From Micromonospora antibiotica (GTDB lineage: Bacteria > Actinomycetota > Actinomycetes > Mycobacteriales > Micromonosporaceae), in NCBI RefSeq assembly GCF_017599305.1, contig NZ_JAGFWR010000012.1, forward strand, positions 110,903 through 174,902: 64,000 bases of DNA, written 5' to 3'. Below, piece by piece: positions 26,004 through 34,659 of the stretch. The translations under genes were made by a program, and so were the position numbers. The stretch's first letter is position 1. Each line of letters opens with the position of its first letter. The notes beneath the pieces were generated by a model. The model ran no database searches, was not told the origin of the DNA, and saw only the letters and a program-made list of their open reading frames with translations.

Positions 26004-26519
26004 GTGAATCATGCTCGCTTCTCGACTGTCGCCCTGACCTGTCTCTCCGTGCTGGCACTCGCGGCGTGCAGCGAGGCGAAGCCGTCGACGACGGCCGCGC
26101 CGTCGTCCTCCGCCACCGGCGCGGCCGCGCCGGCCGCCTCCCCCTCCGTCACGACCGCGCCGACCACCGACGCCCCGACCGCGGCCGCCGACCCGGCAGC
26201 CGACAAGAAGCTCTGCACGGCGGCCAAGAAGATCGCCGAGACGACGAAGGTCGACGTCGTGAAGGCCGCGATGGCGGGTGGTGACCCGAACCCGGCCATC
26301 AAGAAGGCCTACAACGAGCTGGCGTCGGGCCTGGCGAAGGCCACGGCCGGCACCCCCGGCAGCGAGGCGGCCACCGCGTTGGCGGCGTTCGGCGTCGCCG
26401 CCGGCAGGGTGGCCACCGCCCCGGACATGGACGCCGCCGCCGACGGCCCCGAGTTCCAGAAGACCAGCGCCATGGCGAACGCCGCCTGCAAGAAGGCCGG
26501 CGTCGACATCAACTTCTGA
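26004..26519 (+). CDS. Putative lipoprotein
   Basis: 171 residues from GTG 26004. The lipoprotein signal is RFSTVALTCLSVLALAAC, with the lipobox LAAC at about residues 20-23. A Ser/Thr/Ala/Pro-rich linker follows (to about 70). The globular helical part has KKLCTAAKKIAETTKVDVVKAA and ANAACKKAGVDINF, with two Cys that could pair. It is expected to be anchored outside the membrane. No family recognised; such short actinobacterial lipoproteins are common. The gene stands alone, 66 bp after panB. Confidence 0.8.
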   Translation: MNHARFSTVALTCLSVLALAACSEAKPSTTAAPSSSATGAAAPAASPSVTTAPTTDAPTAAADPAADKKLCTAAKKIAETTKVDVVKAAMAGGDPNPAIKKAYNELASGLAKATAGTPGSEAATALAAFGVAAGRVATAPDMDAAADGPEFQKTSAMANAACKKAGVDINF

Positions 26520-26719
26520 CGGTGACGAGAGGGAGCGGGTCACCCGGGCGGTCCGACCCACCGTCCGACCACCCGCACCGGGGGCCGGCCGGGGTTCCGG
26601 AGGTCACCCGTGACCGCGACGGCAGCCCACGTCGGCACAGCCGGGTGGCCCGCTCCCGCATCCGCACGGTCAGCAACCGAGTCGGGGCAGCCGGGTGATC
26701 TGCTCCCACCTTCCCACCG

Positions 26720-27418
26720 TCAGAGGTCGGTGACCCGGATGCCGGCGTGCGCCTTGTACCGCTTGTTGATGGCGATCAGGTTGGCGGTGAACGCCTCGAT
26801 CTGGTGGGCGTTGCGCAGACGGCCGGCGTAGATGCCGCGCATCCCGGGGATCCGGGCGGCCAACGCGCCGACGATGTCGACCAGTTCCCGCTCCTCGGTG
26901 CAGATCAGCACGTCGAGGTCGATCCGGTCGATCTCCGGGTCGGCCAGCAACGGCGCGCTGACATGGTTGAATGCCGCGCAGACCCGGGAGTCGGGCAGCA
27001 GGGCCGCCGCCTGCTGCACCGCGCTGCCCTCGGCGACCGGCAGCGCGTACGGGCCCTGCCTGTCGAAGCCGAGCGGGTTGACGCAGTCCACGACGATCTT
27101 GCCGGCCAGTGGCCCGGCCAGCGCACCGACGGTGGCCGCGTGCCCGTCCCACGGCACCGCGATCACCACCACGTCGCTGCGGCGGGCCACCTCGTCGTTG
27201 TCCGCGCCGGTCACGTCGACCCCGGCGGGCAGCCGGGGCAGCACGGCGATCTCCGCCGCCGCCTCGGCCGCCCGGTCGGCGGAGCGGGACCCGATCAGCA
27301 CCTGCTGGCCGGCGCGGGCGAACCGGTAGGCCAGCCCCCGCCCCTGGTCGCCGGTGCCACCGATGATGCCGACGGTCAGCCCGGACACGTCGGGAAGGGT
27401 GCTCGCGTCGTATGCCAT
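26720..27418 (-). CDS. F420H2:NADP+ oxidoreductase (NADPH-dependent F420 reductase)
   Basis: 232 residues from ATG 27418. The Rossmann fold begins LTVGIIGGTGDQGRGLAYRFA (residues 12-32), followed by VLIGSRSADRAAEAA, the NADP-binding arginine/serine. VVVIAVPWDGH, VDCVNPLGFDRQGPY and FNHVSAPLL match the Fno family. It passes hydride between NADPH and coenzyme F420, supplying reduced F420 to flavin/deazaflavin reductases, which Micromonosporaceae use in secondary metabolism and redox stress. The 3' flank (26520-26719) has a GGTCAC-CC-GTGACC palindrome at 26602 and a diverged direct repeat but no gene. Confidence 0.93.
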   Translation of the reverse strand: MAYDASTLPDVSGLTVGIIGGTGDQGRGLAYRFARAGQQVLIGSRSADRAAEAAAEIAVLPRLPAGVDVTGADNDEVARRSDVVVIAVPWDGHAATVGALAGPLAGKIVVDCVNPLGFDRQGPYALPVAEGSAVQQAAALLPDSRVCAAFNHVSAPLLADPEIDRIDLDVLICTEERELVDIVGALAARIPGMRGIYAGRLRNAHQIEAFTANLIAINKRYKAHAGIRVTDL

Positions 27419-27523
27419 GGCGTCATCCTCGCAAACCGCCCGCACGGTCAGCGGCACAAGGCGCTGTGACGCTGCCCGCCCCGCCGGGGCGGTCGGGCAG
27501 GGCGGGACCCGCCGGGGCCGGGT

Positions 27524-28954
27524 TCAGGCCCGCGCGAAGAGGACCTTGCGGCCGACCGGGTCGGCGGTGACCAGACGTACGGTGACCCGCTCCCCCAGTG
27601 GCAGCTCACCGGTGCAGCGGGCCCGTACCGGCGGATCGTCCAACGCCACCGTCCCGCCGGGCACCCGACCGGGCTTCGACTGACTGTTCGGCGGTGGGTC
27701 CACGTCCAGCACCGCCGCCGAGAACGTCTCCCCCACCCGGTGCTCCAGCAGCACCGCCTCGGCCAACTCGATCGCACCCCGGGTGGCGGTGCCCGCCGTC
27801 CGGTCGGTCGAGGCCATCACCTCCGGCAGCCGGGGCAGCGCCGTACGGGCCCACTCCGGCACCTCACGGCCCTCGTGCAGGGCCAGGCAGACCTCCGTGG
27901 CGTACCGGTCGGCCAGTCGACGCAGCGGGGCGGTGACATGGGCGTACGCGGCGGCCACCCCGCCGTGCTCCGGCTGCTCGGGCAGTTCGCCGTCGAACGC
28001 CGTGTACGCCGCACCGCGCATCAGCTCCGCCGCCTGGTCGACGAAGGCGGCGGCCCGGGGCTGCGAGGCGTCCAACCCGGCCAGCACCTCGCCCACCCGT
28101 ACCCCGTCCGGCCAGTGCACGCCCAGCGGGGCCGCCGCCGCGCGCAGCCGGGCCACCGCCTCCGGTTTCGGTGCCGGCATGGTACGCAGCAACCCGATCC
28201 GGCCGGCGAGCATGATGTCCGCCGCCGCCATCCCGGTGAGCAGGGAGATCTGGGCGTTGTGGTCCTCCATCGGGCCGGGGCCGCGCAGCACCAGCCGCCA
28301 CCCGTCCCCGTCGGGCTCGACGTCCTGCTCGGGCAGGGGCAGGTTGATCGCGCCCCGGCGCAGGCCACGGGCGGTGAGCAGGGCACCGATCTCGGGCAGC
28401 AGGGCGATCGGATCGGGCAGCCGACCGGCGTCGGCAGCCACCTGGACGCCCGAATAGTCCAGTTTAGCGCGGCTGCGGACCAGGGCGCGTTCCAGCGCGA
28501 CGGCGACTATGGCCCCGTCGGCGTCGAGGTCGATGGTCCACAGCACCGCTGCCCGGTCGGCGTCGGGCAGCAGGCTGGCCGCCCCCTCGCTGAGGGTGTG
28601 CGGGTGCAACGGCACGTTGCCGTCGGGCAGGTAGACGGTCTGCCCGCGCCGCCAGGTCTCCTCCTCCAGCGCCCCGCCCGGGCGTACGTGGGTGGCGACG
28701 TCGGCGATCGCGTACCGCACCCGGTAGCCGCCGGGTCGGGCGCTGAGGTGCATCGCCTGGTCCAGGTCGCGGGAGGCGGCCGGGTCGACCGTGACGAACG
28801 GGATGTCGGTACGGTCGGCCGCGGCGGGCGGCGGGGCGTCGGCCGCCCCGTCCGCCTCGCGCTGCGCAGCGGGCGGGAAGCTGTCGGGCAGTCCCAGCTC
28901 GCGGCGCAGCGCGCCGAAGTCGATGCGGGGCGCGAGCACACGTCGGATGACCAC
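27524..28954 (-). CDS. RNB-domain exoribonuclease (RNase II/R family)
   Basis: 476 residues, shorter than RNase R or RNase II because the N-terminal cold-shock domains and C-terminal S1 domain are lacking or reduced. The active-site run is VTVDPAASRDLDQAMHL, with the acidic residues near 57-66. YRVRYAIADVATHVRPG, VYLPDGNVPLHPHTLSEGA, the HVTAPLRRLADRYATE motif and a beta-rich end follow. It is predicted to degrade RNA 3' to 5' in the cytosol. The order is NADP/F420 gene downstream and histone-like gene upstream; 104 bp separate it from the latter's start side. The single-domain actinobacterial form is common. Confidence 0.92.
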   Translation of the reverse strand: MVIRRVLAPRIDFGALRRELGLPDSFPPAAQREADGAADAPPPAAADRTDIPFVTVDPAASRDLDQAMHLSARPGGYRVRYAIADVATHVRPGGALEEETWRRGQTVYLPDGNVPLHPHTLSEGAASLLPDADRAAVLWTIDLDADGAIVAVALERALVRSRAKLDYSGVQVAADAGRLPDPIALLPEIGALLTARGLRRGAINLPLPEQDVEPDGDGWRLVLRGPGPMEDHNAQISLLTGMAAADIMLAGRIGLLRTMPAPKPEAVARLRAAAAPLGVHWPDGVRVGEVLAGLDASQPRAAAFVDQAAELMRGAAYTAFDGELPEQPEHGGVAAAYAHVTAPLRRLADRYATEVCLALHEGREVPEWARTALPRLPEVMASTDRTAGTATRGAIELAEAVLLEHRVGETFSAAVLDVDPPPNSQSKPGRVPGGTVALDDPPVRARCTGELPLGERVTVRLVTADPVGRKVLFARA

Positions 28955-29020
28955 GGGTCAATCCTGGCAGCGTGCCGGGCGATCCGCTCTCCGGCAGGCG
29001 GGCGAGGCGTCCCCGTACGG

Positions 29021-30082
29021 TCAGCCGGTGGTCTTCCGGGCTCGGGAGCGGGCGCCGGCCGGGGCGGTCGGCCGCGCCGCCGCCGTACGCCCGGGGGCCT
29101 TGCGGGCGGTGACCTTCTTGGCGGGCGTCTTCGTGGCGGTCGCCTTCTTCGCCGCCGTCGCGCGGGTGGCCGTCGCGCCCGCCTTGCGGGCCGGGGCCTT
29201 CTTCGCGGTGGACTTCGACGCGGGTGCCGTCTTGGCGGTCGACTTGCGGGCCGGCGCCTTCCTGGCCGCGGCGGCCTTCTTCGCGGGCGTGGTCTTCGTC
29301 GCCGCAGCGGTCTTCGTCGCCACCGTGGTCTTTCTCGCCGCCGTGGTCCTCTTCGCCGCCGTCGCCGGCGTCGCCTTCCTGGCGGCCGTGCTCTTCGCGG
29401 GCGCGGCCTTCTTCGCGGCTGTCTTCTTCGCGGGCATGGCCTTCGCAGCCGTCGTCTTCGCGGCCGTGGTCCGCTTGGCGGTCGTCTTCTTCGCGGGCGC
29501 GGTCTTCGCGGCCGTGGTCCGCTTGGCGGTCGCCTTCTTCGCGGGCGCGGTCTTCCGGGCCATGGTCCGGGCGGTCGCGGTGGTCTTCTTCGCCGCTGCC
29601 GCGGTCGTCCGTTTCGCCGCGGTGGTCTTCTTCGCCGCCGTGGTCCGGGCGGCGGCCGTGGTCTTCTTCGCCGCCCCGGCGGTCTTCCGGGCGGCGGCGG
29701 TGGTCGTGTCGGCGGCTTTCCTCGCCGGAGCCTTCTTCGCCGGGGCCGTCCTCGCGGTCGACTTAGCCGCGGCACTGCGGGAGGCCGGGGCCTTCTTCGC
29801 GGTCGACTTCGACGCGGGAGCCTTGCTGGCGGCGCTGCGGGTGGCCGGGGTCTTCTTCGCCGGGCCGGTCGCCGTCGTCCTGGCGGTGCCGGTGGACGGG
29901 GTCCGACCCGCGCCGGCACCCGCCGCGTTCGCCGTCGCCCGGCCGGCCGACGCCCTGCGGGCCGCGGTCATGGTGGTGGTGGAGCGGCGGGCCGCAGTGC
30001 TCCGGGTCGCGCCTGCGGTCCGCTCCGCCGCGGCGGTCTTCGTCGCGGCCGGGCGGGTGGTGGCCTTTGTTGCTTCGGCCAT
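29021..30082 (-). CDS. Histone H1-like Lys/Ala/Thr-rich protein
   Basis: 353 residues made almost only of Ala, Lys, Thr, Arg, Ser and Pro. Repeating pieces include AAKKTTA, AKRTTAAK, TAPAKKTTAKR, KAPARK and SKSTAKKAPA. There are no Trp, Phe, Tyr, Cys, His or Glu residues outside the very start. This resembles the basic tail of HU/HupS-type and eukaryotic H1 proteins, but no folded HU domain is present at either end. It is expected to be disordered and to bind DNA or RNA non-specifically, compacting the nucleoid. The G/C-biased codons leave a very long reading frame open on the other strand; it is not a gene. Start ATG 30082 has GAGG upstream. Confidence 0.82.
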   Translation of the reverse strand: MAEATKATTRPAATKTAAAERTAGATRSTAARRSTTTMTAARRASAGRATANAAGAGAGRTPSTGTARTTATGPAKKTPATRSAASKAPASKSTAKKAPASRSAAAKSTARTAPAKKAPARKAADTTTAAARKTAGAAKKTTAAARTTAAKKTTAAKRTTAAAAKKTTATARTMARKTAPAKKATAKRTTAAKTAPAKKTTAKRTTAAKTTAAKAMPAKKTAAKKAAPAKSTAARKATPATAAKRTTAARKTTVATKTAAATKTTPAKKAAAARKAPARKSTAKTAPASKSTAKKAPARKAGATATRATAAKKATATKTPAKKVTARKAPGRTAAARPTAPAGARSRARKTTG

Positions 30083-30164
30083 CTCGGTTCCCTCCTTGGG
30101 GACATGCTCCCGCGTGCCTCCTCACGGAGGCACGGAGTCCTCGACGCGGGCCGTCCCGCGCCGT

Positions 30165-30368
30165 TCAGTTGCCCTCCCCGGCCCAGCGGGCGTCTTCGGC
30201 TTCCCACGCCTCGTTGCGCTCCTGCACCTTCTGCAGGGCGTTCTCCGCGTCGGCAGCCGAGGGATACGGTCCGAGAACGTGCTTGGCAGGGCACACGTCG
30301 GCATCGGTCTCGACCCGGTGGTGTCGGGTGCACCAGTAGTAGTGCCCACCACTTCCGCTGTCGTTCAT
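30165..30368 (-). CDS. Small conserved actinobacterial protein
   Basis: 67 residues from ATG 30368. The core is HYYWCTRHHRVETDADVC followed by PAKHVLGPYPSAADAENAL and a charged helix RNEAWEAEDARWAG. Two Cys with nearby His could bind a metal. Very similar short proteins occur next to various genes in Streptomyces and relatives; the function is unknown. The gene lies upstream of the H1-like gene on the same strand and could share its transcript. The 300 bp behind its start (30369-30669) hold no gene I can support; an ATTGGTC direct repeat at 30416 and 30477 is the only pattern seen. Confidence 0.8.
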   Translation of the reverse strand: MNDSGSGGHYYWCTRHHRVETDADVCPAKHVLGPYPSAADAENALQKVQERNEAWEAEDARWAGEGN

Positions 30369-30669
30369 GAGATCACTGTGCACCGGGCGCAGCCCGACCG
30401 CCACCGGATCGCCGCAATTGGTCGCGACCACATCCACAGTAGACGTGCTCGGCGACGCCGGAGGCGAAACCACGAAATTGGTCCTGACCTGCGCGGAGGC
30501 CGTCGCATGCGGCCTGGCGGCACCCACGTCGGGCCGTGTTCGGCAGCGGCCGGGGCGGGCCCACCGACGGCGACGCCACCCCGCGTGATCGGCGGTGGGC
30601 GGGACCGGCCGAGCCGAAAAGCCGGTGGTACGACTTCGACGACCCCCGGCAGAATCGAACAGCGTGATC

Positions 30670-31519
30670 ATGATGGGGACGTGTCCGCACTGCGCGTCGG
30701 CGACGGTGTCGATACGGGGGCGACGCCCTGGTGCGCGGACTGCGAGTGGAACCTGGACACCTACGACCCGGGGCGTCGGACACCCGAGTTCGGCTGGGGA
30801 CGGGGCGACCGACGGACCCACCGGATCGCCGCCCGGCTGAACCGTCGGCAGTACGCCGACCTCGTCGGCCGCCCGTTGGAGTCGGCCGGACCGGACTGGC
30901 GCACTTCGTCAACGGCGACGTACGCCGGCTGCTGGTCACCCAGCCCGCGCTGACGATGCTCGGCGATGCCGCCGACCTGTTCCGGCCGTCCCCCGGCCGC
31001 CGCGCCGACGGGTTGCTGGAGATGGTCGGCGAGGCGGCGGGCCGGGCGATCTCGTGGGTGCTGTCCCGGCTGCTCTTCGGCATCCACCTGCTGCTGGTCT
31101 GGACGGCGTTGCGGGACAGCCAGCGGGCCGAGTACCTGGCCGACGAGTTGGCCGCCCGGGTGGCGGGCACCGACGGTGTACGCGACCTGCTCGACGTCCT
31201 GCTCAGCGGGGATTCGGTGGCCCGGGTGGTGCGGCAGGCGGCCCGGACCGGCGGCGGGCCGGCGGTGTGGCGGTCGGGGGTGGCGTCGGCCCGGACGGCG
31301 GCGGTCGCGCGCATGCCGCTGGTCCGCCAACTGTCGGTCCGCGACGCGGCGTCGCTGTTCGCCTCGCACCCGCCGGCTGGGCTGCGCCACCGGATGCCCA
31401 CCGCCCGCACCCCGCAGGAGCCGACGGTGACGCTGGACGACAGCCGGATGGAGCGTCTCGACGCGGAGTTGAGCCGGCGCTTCGACCGGACGGCCCGGAC
31501 CGTCGCCTGGACCGGCTGA
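30670..31519 (+). pseudogene. M48 metallopeptidase remnant, catalytic centre deleted
   Basis: Three frames hold consecutive pieces of one protein. The first begins ATG 30670 with GTCPHCASATVS (half a zinc ribbon). After a one-base shift between about 30685 and 30720 the second reads PWCADCEWNLDTYDPGRR...RIAARLNRRQYADLVGRPLESAGPDW. The third, from about 30900, reads AHFVNGDVRRLLVTQPALTMLG and continues to 31519 with SQRAEYLADELAARVAGT. In intact actinobacterial relatives the HFVNGD piece directly follows the HExxH zinc motif. About 130-150 residues of membrane segments and catalytic site expected between GRPLESAG and HFVNGD are absent, and the junction is out of frame. Non-functional as a peptidase. 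Confidence 0.75.
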
Positions 31520-31851
31520 GCCGTCGTCCGGGTGTCCACGGTCGGGACAGCCGCCGGGCCGTGGCGCGCGGTGGCCGACGGTTCGGGGACTTCCGGCCCT
31601 ACCATCCGGACCTGGTACCTGGTATCAGCTCACCCCCGAGACGGACCATCCCTCACCCGGTCCCCTCGACGGGACCGCCGGCCGGCCCGGGTCGGCCGGA
31701 CAGCCCCGATGCGGCAGCCCCGAGTGCGGCCGGACCGGGTTGTGTGCGAGCCTCGTCAGACCTCTTGCGGCGCTGCCACCGCCCGTCAACCGGGCGGGAC
31801 GAGGACGACGATGTCAACGGCGCCGCCCTGTCGAACCGGGAGAACACCACC

Positions 31852-32223
31852 GTGGCTAGCCTGGACGTCGCCCTGAAGAATGCGATGAGTATCGATGGAG
31901 CGATCGGCGTGGCGCTCGTCGACTACAGCAGCGGGATGACCCTCGGCGTGGCCGGCGGCACCGGCGAGATCGATCTGACCGTCGCCGCCGCCGGCAACAC
32001 CGACGTCGTCCGCGCCAAGATGCGCACCCTGGAGATGCTCAAGATCGAGGACGAGATCGAGGACATCCTCATCACGCTCGGCAGCCAGTACCACCTGATC
32101 CGGCCGTTGACCGGCCGCACCGGCAAGGGCCTGTTCCTCTATCTGATGGTGAGCAAGAGCCGGGCCAACCTGGCCATGGCCCGACACCAGCTGCGCACGA
32201 TCGAGGAGAGCCTGGAACTGTGA
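31852..32223 (+). CDS. Roadblock/LC7 family protein A
   Basis: 123 residues from GTG 31852, with GGGAGAA before it. It begins VASLDVALKNAMSIDGAIGVALVDYSSGMTLG, a roadblock-type first helix and sheet, and ends KGLFLYLMVSKSRANLAMARHQLRTIEESL. Such small proteins dimerise and act as partners of small Ras-like GTPases (MglB type) or of conservon systems. It overlaps the second roadblock gene by 4 bp (translational coupling). No kinase, DUF742 or GTPase gene is adjacent. The upstream 330 bp (31520-31851) show no gene; a TGGTACCTGGTATC direct repeat lies at 31612. Confidence 0.82.
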   Translation: MASLDVALKNAMSIDGAIGVALVDYSSGMTLGVAGGTGEIDLTVAAAGNTDVVRAKMRTLEMLKIEDEIEDILITLGSQYHLIRPLTGRTGKGLFLYLMVSKSRANLAMARHQLRTIEESLEL

Positions 32224-32708
32224 GCGCCGACAAGACCGAGACCGTCCTGCCCCGCCGCTCCGCGCGCGCCGGCAAACTACCGGCCGCCCGGCCGCTCCCC
32301 CCGTCGCTGGCCGGGGACCGCTCGTTGCCGTACCCGGCGATCAGTCGCGAGCTGGCGGAGCTGCGGCACCAGATCCCGGGGGTGCACGGCTGCGTGCTGG
32401 GCGGCGTCGACGGCCTGCTCATCACGCACAACCTGCAGACCGAGGTGGACCCCAACGACCTGGCCGCGCTCGCCGCGACCACCTTCGGCCTCGGCCGGCA
32501 GGTCGGCATGCGGCTCGACCAGGGAGACTTCCAACAGTCCACGGTACGCAACCAGAACGGCTACCTGAGCGTCTACGCCGTCAGCGAGCAGGCCCTGCTC
32601 GCCGTGGTCGGCACGGACGCGGTCAACGTGGCCCGGCTGCACCTGCACGCCCCGGGAGTGGCCGTCCGCCTCGCGGCGCTGCTGACCCGCGTACCGACGG
32701 ACGCCTGA
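32220..32708 (+). CDS. Roadblock/LC7 family protein B
   Basis: 162 residues from GTG 32220, overlapping the stop of protein A (GTGA). About 40 residues of basic, Pro-rich N-terminus precede the domain ISRELAELRHQIPGVHGCVLGGVDGLLI...LGRQVGMRLDQGDFQQSTVRNQNGYLSVYAVSEQALLAVVG. This is clearly a roadblock/LC7 fold, closer to the conservon CvnB type. A and B probably form a hetero-complex. The GTPase or effector partner is not in the window. A hairpin with a T-rich tail follows at 32854. Confidence 0.85.
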   Translation: MSADKTETVLPRRSARAGKLPAARPLPPSLAGDRSLPYPAISRELAELRHQIPGVHGCVLGGVDGLLITHNLQTEVDPNDLAALAATTFGLGRQVGMRLDQGDFQQSTVRNQNGYLSVYAVSEQALLAVVGTDAVNVARLHLHAPGVAVRLAALLTRVPTDA

Positions 32709-32853
32709 ACCGGGACGGCGGGGGTCGCGGCGGAGCACGCCGCACCCCCGGCGGCCGGCCCCGAGCCCGACCGGCAGGCCCGGCCCACCCGGGCGCAGAC
32801 ATTCTTTACCGGGCGAATCCCGGCCACTGTCCACACTCCACCTCACCACCCGA

Positions 32854-32878
32854 CCAGATATCCCGGATCTGGCTTTTC
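32854..32878 (+). terminator. Rho-independent-like terminator after the roadblock pair
   Basis: CCAGAT-ATCCCGG-ATCTGG (32854-32872) forms a short stem followed by CTTTTC, one of the few T-tailed hairpins in this GC-rich window. It is 146 bp after the stop, within an AT-richer intergenic region. Confidence 0.55.
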
Positions 32879-32967
32879 CGAAATAGCCAACACTGCCGGG
32901 AAATAATTATCGCCGATGGGCCGGGACGCGCAAATCAGCAACGATAATTGACCGCGAAAGTAACTAC

Positions 32968-32995
32968 GTCGACACAAGTGTCTGATCAAGTCGAC
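32968..32995. promoter_or_regulatory. Nested palindromes just before the collagen-like gene
   Basis: GTCGAC at 32968 and again at 32990 flank GACAC-AA-GTGTC (32971-32982). The block ends two bases before the start codon at 32998, where no ribosome site is visible. The region 32880-32967 is AT-rich (AATAATTATCG, ATAATTGACC) and is the probable promoter. An operator or a structured 5' end is possible. Confidence 0.45.
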
Positions 32996-32997
32996 GG

Positions 32998-34599
32998 ATG
33001 CCACTCTCGGTGCTCACGCCACCGACGCGGGCCACGCGTCGGCCATTCCTCTTACTGTCCGGACTGATCGCGCTGACCATTCCCCTGGTCGGCACCCCTG
33101 CCGAGGCGGAACGTGCCGCCGCCGCCGTCACCATGCCGACCTGCGCCTGGTCGTCGAAGTACGGGGCGACGAGCCTGAACGCCTACTGGCCGGACACCGC
33201 AGCAACCTACTGGTCGACCGTCTATCCGGTCACGCCAGGCCTGGAAATCACCATCTCGGGGGTTTTCCCCGACGCCAGATACGCGTCTTTCAACGTCTAT
33301 GACGACAAGCCCACCTACTTTACGCGCAATGGTGTCAGCTCCAGCATGCCCGATTACCTGATCACCCCGGACGCGGGCAGCCAGAATCCGTGGCAGACCG
33401 CCGCCGCGCCGGGCGGCCGGTTCACCCTCACCATCACCCCCGACGTGGCGTTCGGGCAGACCAACCGCCTGCCCCTGGCCCGGGAGGACGCCCTGCCCGG
33501 CGCGAAGGCATCGGTGATCTTCCGGGTCTACCTGCCGGCCGGCGGGGACGCGACGGTCGTACTGCCCACCATGACCCTCACCCTCGACGGGGTGGCGCAG
33601 ACCCTGCCGCCCTGCCCGTCGGGAGGTGGTGGCCCCAGCACTCCCGCGACGGCGAGCGCCCGGGAGGCAGGACCGTCCGGCGCCGGCGGGCCCGGTGGCC
33701 CGCCGGGACCTCCCGGAGGTGGACCGGGCGGACCCGGTCATCCCGGCGGACCCGGCCCCGGCGGACCCGGTCACCCCGGAGGGCCCGGGCCCGGCGGACC
33801 CGGTCATCCCGGGGGGCCTGGTCATCCCGGAGGGCCTGGCGGGCCTGGTGGTCCTCATGGGCCCGGCGGGCCTGGTGGACCTGGCGGGCCCGGTGGGCCC
33901 GGCGGACCCGGTGGGCCCGGCGGACCCGGTGGACCCGGCGGACCCGGCGGACCCGGCGGACCCGGCGGACCCGGCGGACCCGGCGGGCCGGGGCATCCGG
34001 AGGAGACCGGGCAGAAGCTCTTCACCCGGACATCCGAGGTGGAGAACCTCGCGCCGAACCCGGACAACGCGTATCTCGGCACCTGGGTCACCCCGCCGAC
34101 GGCCGATCAGGTGGTGGTGATCCGAGGCCGGGCACCGCGGACGGTCTCCGGCAACCACCCGGGCGTCTGGCCGCGCCGGCACACCGACCTGCGCTACTTC
34201 TCGATGTGCACCAACCTCGGTGGCCAGGTCAAGCCCGTCGTGATCAACCGGTTCACCGACGCACCGGCGAGCCTCGGCTGCCGCTACGACGACGACACCC
34301 GCCTCGACCGGCACGGCTACTACACCTACGTGCTCGGCCGGGAGCAGCAGCGGACGGCGATCGAGGCGGTGGACGACGCCACCTTCCTGCCGTTCTCCGT
34401 CTCCTATCCGGCGGCCCCGCACATGGTCCTGCTGCGCAACCTGATGCCGGTCGCCAATTTCCCGCACGCCACCCAGAACGTGCCGGTGGACAGCACGGCG
34501 GAGACCGCTGCGGCCGTCATGGGGCCGCACTACCCGCTGGTGAAGGTGTGCGCGTTGACCGACCTCGCGGCCACCGGGCCGCACGCATGCACGGCCTGA
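32998..34599 (+). CDS. Secreted two-domain protein with Gly-Gly-Pro collagen-like insert
   Basis: 533 residues from ATG 32998. The signal peptide is RRPFLLLSGLIALTIPLVGTPAEA, with cleavage near residue 38. The N-terminal beta-rich domain (45-205) has CAWSSKYG, LNAYWPDTAATYW, PGLEITISGVFPDARYASFNVYDD and DYLITPDAGSQNPW. Residues about 228-334 are (Gly-Gly-Pro)n with GHP interruptions. The C-terminal domain (340-533) has NLAPNPDNAYLGTWV, VVVIRGRAP, LRYFSMCTN, GCRYDDDT, YTYVLGREQQ and LLRNLMPVANFPHATQNV. The two domains resemble halves of one actinobacterial exported family, in which I recall no such long insert. Enzymatic role unknown. The repeat DNA has a 9-bp period. Confidence 0.8.
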   Translation: MPLSVLTPPTRATRRPFLLLSGLIALTIPLVGTPAEAERAAAAVTMPTCAWSSKYGATSLNAYWPDTAATYWSTVYPVTPGLEITISGVFPDARYASFNVYDDKPTYFTRNGVSSSMPDYLITPDAGSQNPWQTAAAPGGRFTLTITPDVAFGQTNRLPLAREDALPGAKASVIFRVYLPAGGDATVVLPTMTLTLDGVAQTLPPCPSGGGGPSTPATASAREAGPSGAGGPGGPPGPPGGGPGGPGHPGGPGPGGPGHPGGPGPGGPGHPGGPGHPGGPGGPGGPHGPGGPGGPGGPGGPGGPGGPGGPGGPGGPGGPGGPGGPGGPGGPGHPEETGQKLFTRTSEVENLAPNPDNAYLGTWVTPPTADQVVVIRGRAPRTVSGNHPGVWPRRHTDLRYFSMCTNLGGQVKPVVINRFTDAPASLGCRYDDDTRLDRHGYYTYVLGREQQRTAIEAVDDATFLPFSVSYPAAPHMVLLRNLMPVANFPHATQNVPVDSTAETAAAVMGPHYPLVKVCALTDLAATGPHACTA

Positions 34600-34659
34600 C
34601 CTGAGCGTCCGGGCGTCGGCGTCGACACCTTCACCGGTGCCGACGCCGACGCCACTGTC

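Noticed and set aside
28791..30953. Very long open frame on the plus strand (about 720 codons) opposite the H1-like gene
   Set aside because: It is the mirror of the Lys/Ala-rich gene, whose codons avoid stops on the other strand. Its translation is repetitive Val/Phe/Ala with no domain; only its last part (30710-30900) is genuine, as a piece of the M48 remnant.
30731..31519. Intact 262-residue protein gene
   Set aside because: Its first 50 residues are out-of-frame sequence over the part that encodes CADCEWNLD in another frame. Only the part after HFVNGD is homologous to M48 proteins, so it is treated as part of a pseudogene.
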